Below, in pieces: positions 1 to 8,655 of a stretch of DNA of 38,360 nucleotides. Location of the stretch: the IMG/VR virus record IMGVR_UViG_3300027791_000057, positions 1 to 38,360 of that record, one strand, 5' to 3'. Below the pieces are notes generated by a model, which saw only the letters and a list, made by a program, of their open reading frames with translations, searched no databases and had not been told where the DNA came from. Each line of letters starts with the position of its first letter. Position 1 is the stretch's first letter. Origin of the DNA: a virus. The position numbers and the translations under genes are program-made.

Positions 1-167
1 TGCCAGTTTGCTCACCTAAAGAAAGATGGAACAAGCCAGATAGCTATGCAGTTATGAAGGATGGGCGCAAAACAGCCGCCCGTGTATTACCTTCTAAAGA
101 AGCGGCGGAAGAATGGTTGTCTTCAAACAACATGGTCAATGGCGTTAAGTGTCAAATAGTTTTGCGT
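1..167. repeat. Terminal direct repeat, left copy (circular contig overlap)
   Basis: Bases 1-167 match 38194-38360 except for one difference (T at 41, C at 38234). The repeat lies inside the exonuclease gene and the difference is silent (GAT/GAC, both Asp). It is best read as the assembly overlap of a circular or circularly permuted molecule. A true short terminal repeat would usually be non-coding or flank the terminase end, and here it cuts an open gene. Confidence 0.9.
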
Positions 168-245
168 AAAGGTGAGGATGTTCGTTGTCAAAACTATTGC
201 CGCGTTAACGAATTTTGTTCACACTTTATGGGCGTAAGTTTCTAA
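1..245 (+). CDS. RecB/Cas4-like Fe-S exonuclease, 3' part (begins at 37551)
   Basis: This is the carboxy-terminal end of the exonuclease, read in the frame that starts at base 3. It holds the cysteine cluster at residues 277, 281 and 287, and C218 comes from the TGC at 9-11. The stop TAA at 243-245 overlaps the next start codon as TAATG. Taken alone this fragment looks like a small orphan ORF from the ATG at 54, but it is not a separate gene. Confidence 0.85.
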   Translation, partial: PVCSPKERWNKPDSYAVMKDGRKTAARVLPSKEAAEEWLSSNNMVNGVKCQIVLRKGEDVRCQNYCRVNEFCSHFMGVSF

Positions 246-451
246 TGACTACTGAACTAGTATCAACACAAGACCCTATGGTTATGGCAATTGTTCGCCG
301 TATGGTTGCACGTTCTGAAGAAGGGATGGCAACTTACGGTGTAACAATGGCAGACGCCAAAAAGGATACTCAAGCGTGGATTAATGACGCTCAAGAAGAA
401 CTATGGGATGCAATAGTTTATCTTGAAAAATTGAAACACGTTTTAAAATAA
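245..451 (+). CDS. Small MazG-like (all-alpha NTP pyrophosphohydrolase-like) protein
   Basis: This 68-residue protein starts at the ATG that overlaps the exonuclease stop (TAATG), implying translational coupling. A longer frame from 215 exists but would overlap the exonuclease by 30 bases for no reason. The sequence has the pattern of small phage MazG-like proteins: SEEGMATYGVTM near residues 23-34, then WINDAQEELWDAIVYLEKLK near 45-64. In this class the E-E-x2-D cluster binds metal and the helices form a four-helix nucleotide-binding bundle. A house-cleaning or nucleotide-pool role is an inference from the family; the protein is shorter than full MazG. Confidence 0.6.
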   Translation: MTTELVSTQDPMVMAIVRRMVARSEEGMATYGVTMADAKKDTQAWINDAQEELWDAIVYLEKLKHVLK

Positions 452-463
452 TTCGACAACACT

Positions 464-502
464 CCCGTTATAGTTTAAACTTTGACTATGAACTATAACG
501 GG
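464..502 (+). promoter_or_regulatory. Perfect 12-bp hairpin ahead of the lysis cassette
   Basis: CCCGTTATAGTT (464-475) is the exact reverse complement of AACTATAACGGG (491-502), with a 15-base loop. The 3' arm includes ACGGG, the likely Shine-Dalgarno of the gene starting at 513, so folding would hide the ribosome site. No U-run follows, so it is not a standard terminator. It could be a translation switch or an RNase III processing site between the recombination genes and the lysis genes. Confidence 0.7.
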
Positions 503-512
503 AATATATGGG

Positions 513-725
513 ATGGCTGACAATAAAATTAGCCATGAGGTGATCTTGCTCAAGCTTGAACAGATCCATACCGTTGTGTCTAAAAATACAGATGACATTG
601 ATAGCTTAAAAAAGCAGATGGCTATGGGTTCAGGTGGTATAAAAGCCGTTTTCGTAATTGGTGGATTCGTAGCCCTAGTTCTAAGTATAGTAAAACTAAT
701 TACAACATTCAAGATAGGAACATAG
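513..725 (+). CDS. Small membrane protein, XhlA/holin-accessory-like
   Basis: This 70-residue protein has a polar coiled-coil-like amino-terminal half (residues 5-37, heptad-like spacing around ILLKLEQIHTVV and DDIDSLKKQ). A single hydrophobic segment follows at about 44-65 (IKAVFVIGGFVALVLSIVKL). This resembles the XhlA/hemolysin-type lysis accessory proteins of phages, which are short with a coiled coil and a carboxy-terminal membrane helix. It opens the lysis cassette, directly after a hairpin that overlaps its ribosome site. The ATG at 513 is chosen; an ATG at 508 runs into an early stop. The function is inferred from size, topology and neighbours. Confidence 0.5.
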   Translation: MADNKISHEVILLKLEQIHTVVSKNTDDIDSLKKQMAMGSGGIKAVFVIGGFVALVLSIVKLITTFKIGT

Positions 726-727
726 GT

Positions 728-1129
728 ATGCTTCCAATCCTTACGTCCATCCTTCCAATGATTAGCACGGTTCTTGATAGGGTTATTCCTGATAAAGAAG
801 CGTCAGCTAAAGCAATACGCGATATAGAAGCTACGCTTATTGAAAATTCTGCACAAATTAATCTTGCTCAACTAGAAATTAATAAGGTTGAAGCTGGTCA
901 CAAATCTATATGGGTAAGCGGGTGGCGTCCTAGTATTGGATGGTGCTGTAGCCTTGGTATATTCTGGGCATACATAGGAAGACCAGTTGCAGACTACGCA
1001 GTTGTTATGTCTGGATCTGATATTATACTACCCGAAATTCCAACGGACGCTTTGATGGAACTGACTTTTGCAATGCTTGGCATGGCTGGACTTAGGACAT
1101 TTGAAAAGCTGAAAAATATTTCAAGGTAG
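728..1129 (+). CDS. Holin of the GTA-type three-helix family
   Basis: This 133-residue protein has an amino-terminal amphipathic part (DKEASAKAIRDIEATL) and the core HKSIWVSGWRPSIGWCC near residues 58-74. Hydrophobic stretches lie around 70-86 and 105-125. The H-x-S-x(3)-GWRP-x2-GW pattern is typical of the holin family with three membrane segments first noted beside gene-transfer agents. The likely role is to make inner-membrane holes that trigger lysis and let the endolysin act. It starts two bases after the previous stop, with AGGA about 10 bases upstream. Confidence 0.75.
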   Translation: MLPILTSILPMISTVLDRVIPDKEASAKAIRDIEATLIENSAQINLAQLEINKVEAGHKSIWVSGWRPSIGWCCSLGIFWAYIGRPVADYAVVMSGSDIILPEIPTDALMELTFAMLGMAGLRTFEKLKNISR

Positions 1130-1140
1130 GGGTAACGTAT

Positions 1141-1347
1141 GTGCAACACGTTTTTCTACTTATAGTTTTATTAGGTGACGCTACAATTAGTAGCGATATG
1201 CACTTTGAAAGCCTTGAACGCTGTAATTGGTTTGCCGCCAATATTGTCAAAAGATATGGCAACTACCCCAATGACGCAAAACATAAATCAACCGCTTATT
1301 GTAGGCCAGTTAAAATAGACCCTAACGTAACGGGGTACTACAAATGA
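1141..1347 (+). CDS. Small secreted or membrane-anchored protein of unknown function
   Basis: This 68-residue protein starts at GTG 1141 behind AGGTAGGGG. The overlapping ATG at 1139 leads to an immediate short frame. It opens with a hydrophobic run (VFLLIVLLG, residues 4-12), like a signal peptide or membrane anchor. A polar domain with two cysteines (C28, C54) follows, as expected for an exported disulfide-bonded protein. Its position between the holin and two membrane proteins makes a lysis role possible, for example spanin-like, but no spanin lipobox is visible. It overlaps the next gene as ATGA. Confidence 0.55.
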   Translation: MQHVFLLIVLLGDATISSDMHFESLERCNWFAANIVKRYGNYPNDAKHKSTAYCRPVKIDPNVTGYYK

Positions 1348-1820
1348 TAGCAGAAACATTAGCTGGAATTGCTCTTTTTAAAGCAAGCGTTGAAGGAATT
1401 AAAAGCGTTATCGGTACTGCCAATGACGTTAGTAGTTTTGCCAAACACATAGACGGTATGTTTACCGCTCAAACTCAAGTAAACAAAGACCGCTATAAAC
1501 GTGGCGGCATCAAAAACTTAAAGGATCAATTTAATATTGGTAGCGTAGCTGAAGAAATGATTGACGCTAAGTTAGTCGAAGAACAAATGCGTGAGATTGC
1601 TACCATGATTGACTTTCGTTTTGGTTTTGGAACTTGGACTTCTATACTAACAGAAAGAGCCAAGCGCATACAGGAAATGAGAGCCGAACAAAAACAAATT
1701 GCTCTGGAAAAGAAACAGAAACAAGATGAAATTATAGAAGTGGTTATGGTTATTGGTGCTGTAATTTTAGTGGGCGCTGTACTTATAGGGGGTGTAACTA
1801 TATGGCTGAAGTTATCCTAG
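1344..1820 (+). CDS. Coiled-coil protein with carboxy-terminal membrane helix
   Basis: This 158-residue protein has a hydrophobic amino terminus (AETLAGIALFKASVEGIKSVIG), a charged middle and a long Lys/Gln/Glu-rich helix at 110-133 (ERAKRIQEMRAEQKQIALEK). A strong membrane segment at about 135-156 (VVMVIGAVILVGAVLIGGV) ends the protein. Marine phages often carry similar proteins beside holins, but I do not know an established function. The ATGA overlap with the gene before and the 19-base overlap with the gene after show tight coupling in the lysis cassette. Candidate roles are a second holin component, a spanin-like linker or an envelope protein. Confidence 0.65.
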   Translation: MIAETLAGIALFKASVEGIKSVIGTANDVSSFAKHIDGMFTAQTQVNKDRYKRGGIKNLKDQFNIGSVAEEMIDAKLVEEQMREIATMIDFRFGFGTWTSILTERAKRIQEMRAEQKQIALEKKQKQDEIIEVVMVIGAVILVGAVLIGGVTIWLKLS

Positions 1821-2014
1821 AAAAAATGCTAAGATGGAGCATCCTACCAAGGTTTATGATGTTAGTATCTACGCTAATGTCATGGCGTTGCGCTGAATGG
1901 TTTATGGAATTACCCGCGCCAATGGCTAGTCAATCCGCTTTTGTCAGCGTAGTCATGGGCGTTATGACAGGAATTTTTGGCATATGGATGGGACACGAAA
2001 GCAGAAACAATTAG
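1802..2014 (+). CDS. Small two-helix membrane protein, holin-like
   Basis: This 70-residue protein has two hydrophobic segments, about 12-31 and 44-63, joined by a short polar stretch (WFMELPAPMASQSAF), and a charged tail (GHESRNN). Size and topology fit a second, class II-like holin or antiholin. Proteins with the 'ProAla..QSAFVSVV.G..TG.F.IWM' look occur in marine phages near lysis genes; this is recalled similarity, not a search result. It is the last gene of the rightward unit, and its stop overlaps the endolysin stop by four bases in convergent orientation. Confidence 0.55.
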   Translation: MAEVILEKMLRWSILPRFMMLVSTLMSWRCAEWFMELPAPMASQSAFVSVVMGVMTGIFGIWMGHESRNN

Positions 2015-2460
2015 AATGTCTCGAAATGTGGGCCATCAATAAACGGGCGCTTACCTTCTCGCCGCCTTACATCTACATAATAATTCATAGCGTCTTCCAT
2101 GCTACTTTCCCAATCACGAATATCGTCTGTGTTCCAAGCCGCGCCCCAACGTAGGGGAACATTGAGTTCTTGCGCGGCCTGTTTCATTGCATCAGCAATA
2201 TTGTCATACAGGTTTAACTCCCAAGATCCTCTAGCCCCAACATAGGCCATAAGATCAACAGCATCACCTGTTAAATGTTTACTGTTCATAGTTTTAGAAG
2301 CGCCAGCCTCATACAATTTAGTTTGTTCTACCAGCGTTCTCATGCCACAGATAACACCAAAGTCTACCTTAGTAAGAGTAATAGCTTTGCGAACTACCGC
2401 AATCAGATCTGGATTAACGCCAGATAATCTATCGTTAGACCGTTTTGATAATTCAAACAT
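2011..2460 (-). CDS. Endolysin, M15-family peptidase
   Basis: This 149-residue protein has the zinc ligands of the VanY/M15 peptidase fold: SKHLTGDAVD gives H62 and D69 (S-x-H-x3-G-x-A-x-D), and DGPHFE near the end gives H145. It most resembles single-domain phage L-alanyl-D-glutamate or D-Ala-D-Ala peptidases that cut the peptide part of peptidoglycan. No signal peptide is visible, so it should need the holins encoded on the opposite strand for release. The Shine-Dalgarno TAAGGACG precedes the ATG. The gene is transcribed with the virion genes rather than with the holins, so lysis timing depends on two converging transcripts. Confidence 0.85.
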   Translation of the reverse strand: MFELSKRSNDRLSGVNPDLIAVVRKAITLTKVDFGVICGMRTLVEQTKLYEAGASKTMNSKHLTGDAVDLMAYVGARGSWELNLYDNIADAMKQAAQELNVPLRWGAAWNTDDIRDWESSMEDAMNYYVDVRRREGKRPFIDGPHFETF

Positions 2461-2469
2461 GAGGCGTCC

Positions 2470-2538
2470 TTACATAACTTTGCGTTTCTTTAACCAAATT
2501 CTAAAATCTATCCACCACATAAACAGTTTGTATTTCAT
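2470..2538 (-). CDS. 22-residue basic, tryptophan-rich micro-protein
   Basis: An open frame of 22 codons starts at an ATG overlapping the stop of the giant fibre-like gene (TAATG) and ends just before the endolysin Shine-Dalgarno. It encodes MKYKLFMWWIDFRIWLKKRK plus VM, with a hydrophobic aromatic face and a basic tail. It exactly fills the gap between two genes in a unit where most genes touch. It could be a small membrane-active peptide or simply a spacer that passes ribosomes to the endolysin gene. Confidence 0.35.
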   Translation of the reverse strand: MKYKLFMWWIDFRIWLKKRKVM

Positions 2539-5500
2539 TAAGCCTGACTTTCTGTCCATGAGATACGGCCTGTTACGTTGAACGGGTTAGTATTAGATAC
2601 AGTTGAAGGGTCTTCCCCTAGCTTGGCAACAACAGTTAGAACATCAGGGCCATCAGGATAGACGTTGTTACCGCCTAAGATTGAGTTTCCTAGTGTAGTA
2701 ATCTCACCAAGTTCCTGTGTTGTAACAACCGCTGAACGTGCGCTTGTACCAGTACCGCCCTGCGCTCTAAAGTTAAATATATCAATGCCACCAGAAATAG
2801 CGTCTTGGTTTGTGTGATAGATTAACTGACTTAGTGAAGGATTTTCCACCCGTGACCAAGCTGTGCTGGTAATCAAACCATTCAATCTAAGTGTGATTGT
2901 ACAGTTGTGAGTTGAAAGGATACCTACCGATTTCAGAATTAACTGCATACGGTTGATAATCTCACGCTCACCTAAGAAGCCAATTGTGTTTGTATCAACA
3001 GAAGGTGCTAGTCGAATACTGATTAGCGGAATGTCATACACCACAGGTACACCAGTTGTTGCAACGGTAACTGTGTAGTTACTTGAACTGTTTGTTTCAT
3101 TAGTAGGTGAACGGTTAATCAGCATTAAGTTTCTGATTTCTTCAGTGTCAGAAGCGTTAGAACTTCCTACCCTTGTACGCAAACTAACCTGATAAGGTTG
3201 CGCTGGCAGACCAAAGTAACCGTAAGGGTTACGGGTTTTTGTGTTGTTGTCTACATGAGTACCTGTGATTGATACGTTTTGCGGAACAGAGTTATACAAG
3301 AAACTAGGCGTTTGAATTTGCAGTGCGCGTCCAAAACCATACCAACGGTTGTTATACCAGTAGTAATGTTCGCCATCGTTTTCAGCGTTAGCCGAAACAG
3401 TAACCGTTGCGCTACCTGTTATCTGTACATCCTGTGAAGACGCTGTAAATTGGTAAGCACTATCCGCATCAAAGCCACCGTCCATAATAACAGACGTACC
3501 CCAATGAGCCAGTGCGGGTACGAATGATGGTGTTCCCGTGTTTTCAATTTCGTATCTTGCTGGTACGTTACCAGACCGCATATACGCTTCATTAAAATGG
3601 TTGTTGTGGATAAACTCATGGCAATAGATAACCTTTCCTTTAGCGTCCTTAAAGCCAAAGCGAACTTTACCTGCGCCGTACCAACTATAATCCATGTAAG
3701 CCATTTGGATTTTATGTGCGCGTAAGAAAAATCCAGACGGGCCTGTACCATCACAAGGATCTAAGTTCCAATCCGCTTGGTTAATCTTAGTGTCAATTAT
3801 CTTAGTGATAACTACACCAGAATTTGTTGAGCCACGATATGAAGGTAGAACACTTATGCTAGTGTCGCTAGAAATTTTAGTAACTAAGTAAGTCTGACCT
3901 TTAACAACAATAGTGTCATTCAAGTTAAGCTGTTTAGAAAACTTAGTGCCAGCACCAGTGATTGTTCCGCTTCTAAATGTTACTGCCGCTTCACCACTTA
4001 TTTGCGTAGTTGAATTACGGCGGCAAGCCTTTAGGTTTTGACCGTCATATTCAAAATACAAACCATTCTGGTCATCAAACAAACCACAACGTAGTGCGCT
4101 GTTTGACCAGCCAGCTACATAAAACTCTGGAATACCACTAGGGCCACTTGATCCACTGCTAGGTGTACCTGCCAGCGTTGCTGTAAATGTGTAGTCATCA
4201 ACGATAGACGCTACTGTAATAGCCCCGTTCCAGTAATTAGTGCTGTCTGTAGTAGTCGCGCCTGACAATACAATGCCAAGACCAGTTGCAAGCCTGTGAG
4301 TATGGCGAGTTGTTATCGTAGCTGTTGTGCCACTGGCAGTGTAGTTATCAATCTGAATGGATGGGCTGAAGTTAACAGCAAACGAAACTTGAATACCCTT
4401 ACCAGATTGGTAACGGAAGTAACGTCTTGTCTGCCTAATCATTCTACTGTCTGGGTTCTTACTTGGTATTAGCTCTACGCCACCATCATAAGGACGGTGA
4501 ATAGCAAACCCGTCAGCCCTCATTAGTAAAGATGTTCCAATACTAAAGTTTGCGCCAACAAGAGTAGCTGTTGAAGCTGTATCAAGTTGCAATGTGCCTG
4601 TACCCGTAACAGCCTTAACTGTGTTTAGGTGAGTTTGGCCTATGTCATTGTAACAAAACGGTCTAACTGTATCACCCGCGTCTGTAATAGACACACGGTT
4701 GCTATTTGATTGTGCTTCTGCCGCTGTATTGTGAAGCGCAAAAGTAGTTGATGTTAGGTTACGGGCATAATAAATCTGACCGTTTGCCGTACCCGCTGGG
4801 GCAGTAGCACTTGCCATCACAATCATGTCTTCAGTAGAAAGAGAATGTGCTGGGCTAGTTGTAAGAATTGAAGTGTTAGTATCAATGCTGGTTACAGTTT
4901 TGATGTAAGTTGTAGGCGGTTGGTAAAACGAAATGGTATCGCCCGTGTTAAAGAAAGATGTAAAGTTTGTATTTTCGCCAGCAACATTAAAAGATCCTGA
5001 GTCAACACTAACAGTACCGCCGCCAATAACTTCGCCTGTAATGCTGTCGGTAGTAAGGTTTTGAATACCCACACCCTGTCCAGTGAAAGCAATATATGTT
5101 CCCGCAACAGCCGCGTTGTCATATGTAGTCGCAAGCCTAATCCAATTCCTACTTACCCGAATAACGTAGTAAGTTGTACCGCTTGCTAATCCAGTAATTA
5201 CCGTGCCAGCCGTTGTATAAACAACCGCTTGTCCTGTTACAAAGTAATGGTCTGGAATACGAATAGCATCTTGCTCAAACCACACGCTCAAGTTTGGCGT
5301 GAAAGAAACAACACGGTCTGGTAACTGACTACTAGCTGTCATGGTGAAAGACGTATCATTTACTACAGAAGCAATCTTGTACACGCCATCTGAAGAACCT
5401 ACCGCAGTTGCGTTAAGGGTCTGTGTGCCTGTGCCTTTAGTGCCTAAATCTATAGCCGTTGTCTTAACGTATGTGCCTGTTCCGCTGTAAGGATATGCAA

Positions 5501-8500
5501 ACCAAATACGAGTACGAACATCATTTAACACGCAACCGTCATAGTTCATGTGCAATGAAAAACTGTTCGCGCTGTTCCTGTAAATGTAATAATAAGCACC
5601 ACTTTGCAAAGGCACTACAGGGCTTGAAGAAACATACTTAACCCTATCGCCAGTTACAAACCCGTGGGCTGTATAACTAATATTGTAGCTACTTGAGTAT
5701 TTGCTGGTATTCTGGGCAACTTCAATAGTGTTACCTGTTTCGCCATCAAACGTACTAGATAGCTGAAACTTATTAGCCGTAGCGTTTGTAACAAAGTAGC
5801 TTGTCCCGCTTACAAGCGGAGCAATTACTGTTCCACTGCCAGCATTGTATGACACACTATCTTTATCGTTCAAGCCATGCGCTGTTGCAGTGATACTGTC
5901 ACCACCAGCTACTACGGTTTTATCAAGGAAATATGTGTATGCGGTAGAAGAACTACTGCCAAGGTTACTAAAGTTAACAGGGCTTGTAGATGTTCTGTAT
6001 TGAAAAGAAAAACGGTTATTGTTAACTTTTGTAATTCTATAATATTCGCCATTACTCATTCCGCCAATTGCGGTTGTGCTGTTGTAATGCTGAACTACGT
6101 CACCAGTTTCCATGCCATGTGAAGGTGACCAAAGTGTATTAGCAGTTGGCTCACGGTTTACCTTAATCATAATGCCAGCGTTAATTGCGCCTGTGTTTAA
6201 AGCAAAAGTAGAACCGCCAAGCTGTGTTGAAAATGACATTGTTAAGCCATCAACACTTACCTGTTTTGGATAATACAGTTGGCCTCCACCAACTTCATAA
6301 TTCATTAAATCGTTACTGCCGTTAAAGACAAACATATTAGTCATAGTGGTATAGCAAGCCATTAATAGCTGGTCTTCACCACTGGTCACATTAATGTTAT
6401 CTGTAAACGTATATGTTTCTTCGCTCGCGTCACGGCTTGCAACGCGGTATCCTTTAACAAAGGCTGACCTTACGCAACCTACGTTTGAACCAGCACTACT
6501 AAGATTAACTTTTGTTGTACTGCCTTCAGTTAGTGTTAGGTAAATATTGTTAGCGTCTACAACACGAACATAATACCAGCGAGTATCTGACATACCACCG
6601 ATAACGCTGTTACCGTAGCCAGAAAAATAAACATAAGGCTTATTATCAACAAGACCGTGCGCCTCTACAAAGGTTATAGTTTCAGTGCTGGTATTAACAG
6701 CAATGTTACTGCCAGAAGCCGTGCCACCTACAAAATAGAAAGCGTCTTCAGGTGTCCAGTTGTTAGGTTGTATTGCGCCTAATGCCCAGCCGCCAGTTTC
6801 ACCAGTAGGCACAACATTATTAACTGTACTAATTAAACTAACATTATGGATAGTTGTTCCAGTGCCACCCATACTTGTAAAGTTTATTTCATTTGTATTG
6901 TTTGGGTTACGGGCAATGCCTTGGAAACGGAAACGATTAGGAAAACTAGCACCAGCCGCTACTAGCTGGAATTGACCATTATCAGTCATTCCAGAAGGTA
7001 TGCTTGTGCTGTCAACATATACTTGGTCACCGTTAGACCATTGACCTTTAGGTAAATAGAAACTGTTTCTGTCACTATCTGTTTGCGGCATCATTGGAAC
7101 GAATACACCGTTAACAGTTCCAGACGTTGCGTTTGTGTTTGAGCCGCCGTTAGTAGTTGAGAACGTAGCCGTAGTCGTGCTTACACCTTTTAGATAATAA
7201 ACTCTTGGTGTGCTATCGCCTTCAAAATAATTGTCTAACGTGCTTGAGTTGGACATAGTATTAAAACCGCCAAGCGTAGTGTACATTGGCATATACGGGG
7301 TAGCGTCTGGGTAGTCTGTGTACGCTTGGTCAAACGTAAAAGTTTCCGTACTTGTGTTAACTGACGTTGCCTTAATAGCGTAAGCTAAACAACTTTTCAT
7401 TGTTCCGCCGTTTGAGCCTTGGCTAGTAAGGTTTGTGCGAGATATAGATGTTGGCCCACCAGTTGTGAGATACAACTTCTTAGCGTCACTGGTAGTACGA
7501 ACCCAATAGTTCCTTTCGGATACACCACCTACGTTACCGTTGCTATCACCAAGCAACCACATAACACCTTCGCCATCAGCAAAGGGATGGTTTTCGTCAA
7601 ATTCAAATTCATTGGTACTGGTGTTAATGTTTACTGTAGCGTCAGCTTGACCGCCAATAATCATAAACATACCGCGTTTAGGTGTCCAGTTATAGGAAAC
7701 CACATTACCAATAGCCCATTTACTTAAATCAAGTGGGCCAGTAGCAGTCATGTTAGTAACAGTTTCTTGTTTTTTGCGCGTGTTTAGCGGGGATACCGCT
7801 GTTGCGTCAAAAGAAATGTTCTTACTTCCAAGGCTGTTGCTCAAGAAAAAGCTAGTGCCAGTGCTAAAGTTTGTCGGGCTTGCTGTTGTTACCGTTAATG
7901 TTGACGGATTAGCCGCGTCTGTAACTACAGAGTTTAAAGCAGACAGTTGAAATTCTGTACCCTGATACACGCTACCGATAAATACCTGTGTATAAGTATC
8001 TAAGATAGAACCAGTTGAGGATTGCGAACTTTTAGCTTTGTATTGGAATGAGGTTGTAGAAGGAATAGCTGTAACAATAAATGCACCGTTTGCAGATACG
8101 CTGTCAGAACCTTGTACAATAATAGGATTGCCTACTGACAAACCGTGTTCCGTAGAAGTTGTAAGAGAAATAATTTCGCTATTGTTAGTCTTTGCCATAG
8201 TAGACAAATCTAAAGAAGCATCACCATTACGGCTATAAAACGTAGGGATGTTCTTAACAAGTTCTAGCGTTTCCCATTTAGTTGACTGTAGACCATACTC
8301 AAAGTCAGTATCAATTAAGTTCTCTGGATTGGATACTCGTATCTTAGATACGGGGTCTGTGTAAGTTTCGTCAGGGGAAAAGGTTTGGCTGTCTGCCTCA
8401 AGAAAAATCTGCAAGCTGTCTGTATCAGACATTGAGGTTGTATCGTGGGCTAGGACTAAAGTTGTTTTTTCAGTGTCAGTATTGATTGAGTAGCTAGTTA

Positions 8501-8651
8501 AACCAAAAGCGGCAGTGTTAAACAGATACATAATAATGTTGTCTGTTATGTTTGAAATCATCAACAGCCGTTCTTGCCCATAAATACCATCAAGAACAAT
8601 GGTCTTTGCTGACGCATCAAACGTATATTTATGGATTAACTTCTTACTCAT
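2538..8651 (-). CDS. Giant tail-fibre-like structural protein with FCCH-like repeats
   Basis: This 2037-residue protein is rich in Ser, Thr, Asn and Gly. The amino-terminal module (KKLIHKYTFDASAKTIVLDG) and the late module (near 1700-1790: DPCDGTGPSG, MAYMDYSWYGAGKVRFGF, YEIEN) resemble the large structural or fibre proteins of marine tailed phages. Between them are many copies of a beta-rich unit with an AHGL/HGFxTGD turn, then xYYV or ANGxY, then a T/S-F-x-L ending. Copies are seen near residues 165, 664, 994, 1269 and 1450, and resemble the FCCH-type domain often found in phage tail proteins. It is likely a receptor-binding or fibre-shaft component attached through the preceding fibre adaptor. 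AGGAGG lies 8 bases before the ATG. Confidence 0.75.
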   Translation of the reverse strand: MSKKLIHKYTFDASAKTIVLDGIYGQERLLMISNITDNIIMYLFNTAAFGLTSYSINTDTEKTTLVLAHDTTSMSDTDSLQIFLEADSQTFSPDETYTDPVSKIRVSNPENLIDTDFEYGLQSTKWETLELVKNIPTFYSRNGDASLDLSTMAKTNNSEIISLTTSTEHGLSVGNPIIVQGSDSVSANGAFIVTAIPSTTSFQYKAKSSQSSTGSILDTYTQVFIGSVYQGTEFQLSALNSVVTDAANPSTLTVTTASPTNFSTGTSFFLSNSLGSKNISFDATAVSPLNTRKKQETVTNMTATGPLDLSKWAIGNVVSYNWTPKRGMFMIIGGQADATVNINTSTNEFEFDENHPFADGEGVMWLLGDSNGNVGGVSERNYWVRTTSDAKKLYLTTGGPTSISRTNLTSQGSNGGTMKSCLAYAIKATSVNTSTETFTFDQAYTDYPDATPYMPMYTTLGGFNTMSNSSTLDNYFEGDSTPRVYYLKGVSTTTATFSTTNGGSNTNATSGTVNGVFVPMMPQTDSDRNSFYLPKGQWSNGDQVYVDSTSIPSGMTDNGQFQLVAAGASFPNRFRFQGIARNPNNTNEINFTSMGGTGTTIHNVSLISTVNNVVPTGETGGWALGAIQPNNWTPEDAFYFVGGTASGSNIAVNTSTETITFVEAHGLVDNKPYVYFSGYGNSVIGGMSDTRWYYVRVVDANNIYLTLTEGSTTKVNLSSAGSNVGCVRSAFVKGYRVASRDASEETYTFTDNINVTSGEDQLLMACYTTMTNMFVFNGSNDLMNYEVGGGQLYYPKQVSVDGLTMSFSTQLGGSTFALNTGAINAGIMIKVNREPTANTLWSPSHGMETGDVVQHYNSTTAIGGMSNGEYYRITKVNNNRFSFQYRTSTSPVNFSNLGSSSSTAYTYFLDKTVVAGGDSITATAHGLNDKDSVSYNAGSGTVIAPLVSGTSYFVTNATANKFQLSSTFDGETGNTIEVAQNTSKYSSSYNISYTAHGFVTGDRVKYVSSSPVVPLQSGAYYYIYRNSANSFSLHMNYDGCVLNDVRTRIWFAYPYSGTGTYVKTTAIDLGTKGTGTQTLNATAVGSSDGVYKIASVVNDTSFTMTASSQLPDRVVSFTPNLSVWFEQDAIRIPDHYFVTGQAVVYTTAGTVITGLASGTTYYVIRVSRNWIRLATTYDNAAVAGTYIAFTGQGVGIQNLTTDSITGEVIGGGTVSVDSGSFNVAGENTNFTSFFNTGDTISFYQPPTTYIKTVTSIDTNTSILTTSPAHSLSTEDMIVMASATAPAGTANGQIYYARNLTSTTFALHNTAAEAQSNSNRVSITDAGDTVRPFCYNDIGQTHLNTVKAVTGTGTLQLDTASTATLVGANFSIGTSLLMRADGFAIHRPYDGGVELIPSKNPDSRMIRQTRRYFRYQSGKGIQVSFAVNFSPSIQIDNYTASGTTATITTRHTHRLATGLGIVLSGATTTDSTNYWNGAITVASIVDDYTFTATLAGTPSSGSSGPSGIPEFYVAGWSNSALRCGLFDDQNGLYFEYDGQNLKACRRNSTTQISGEAAVTFRSGTITGAGTKFSKQLNLNDTIVVKGQTYLVTKISSDTSISVLPSYRGSTNSGVVITKIIDTKINQADWNLDPCDGTGPSGFFLRAHKIQMAYMDYSWYGAGKVRFGFKDAKGKVIYCHEFIHNNHFNEAYMRSGNVPARYEIENTGTPSFVPALAHWGTSVIMDGGFDADSAYQFTASSQDVQITGSATVTVSANAENDGEHYYWYNNRWYGFGRALQIQTPSFLYNSVPQNVSITGTHVDNNTKTRNPYGYFGLPAQPYQVSLRTRVGSSNASDTEEIRNLMLINRSPTNETNSSSNYTVTVATTGVPVVYDIPLISIRLAPSVDTNTIGFLGEREIINRMQLILKSVGILSTHNCTITLRLNGLITSTAWSRVENPSLSQLIYHTNQDAISGGIDIFNFRAQGGTGTSARSAVVTTQELGEITTLGNSILGGNNVYPDGPDVLTVVAKLGEDPSTVSNTNPFNVTGRISWTESQA

Positions 8652-8655
8652 ATTT

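Noticed and set aside
482-510. TTGACT-N17-TATATG as a promoter for the lysis cassette
   Set aside because: The -10 would end two bases before the ATG at 513, giving a start point inside the gene; the hairpin explains the sequence better.
443-712. 89-codon minus-strand frame opposite the XhlA-like gene
   Set aside because: Overlaps a plausible membrane-protein gene along its full length and has no ribosome site; treated as a shadow frame.
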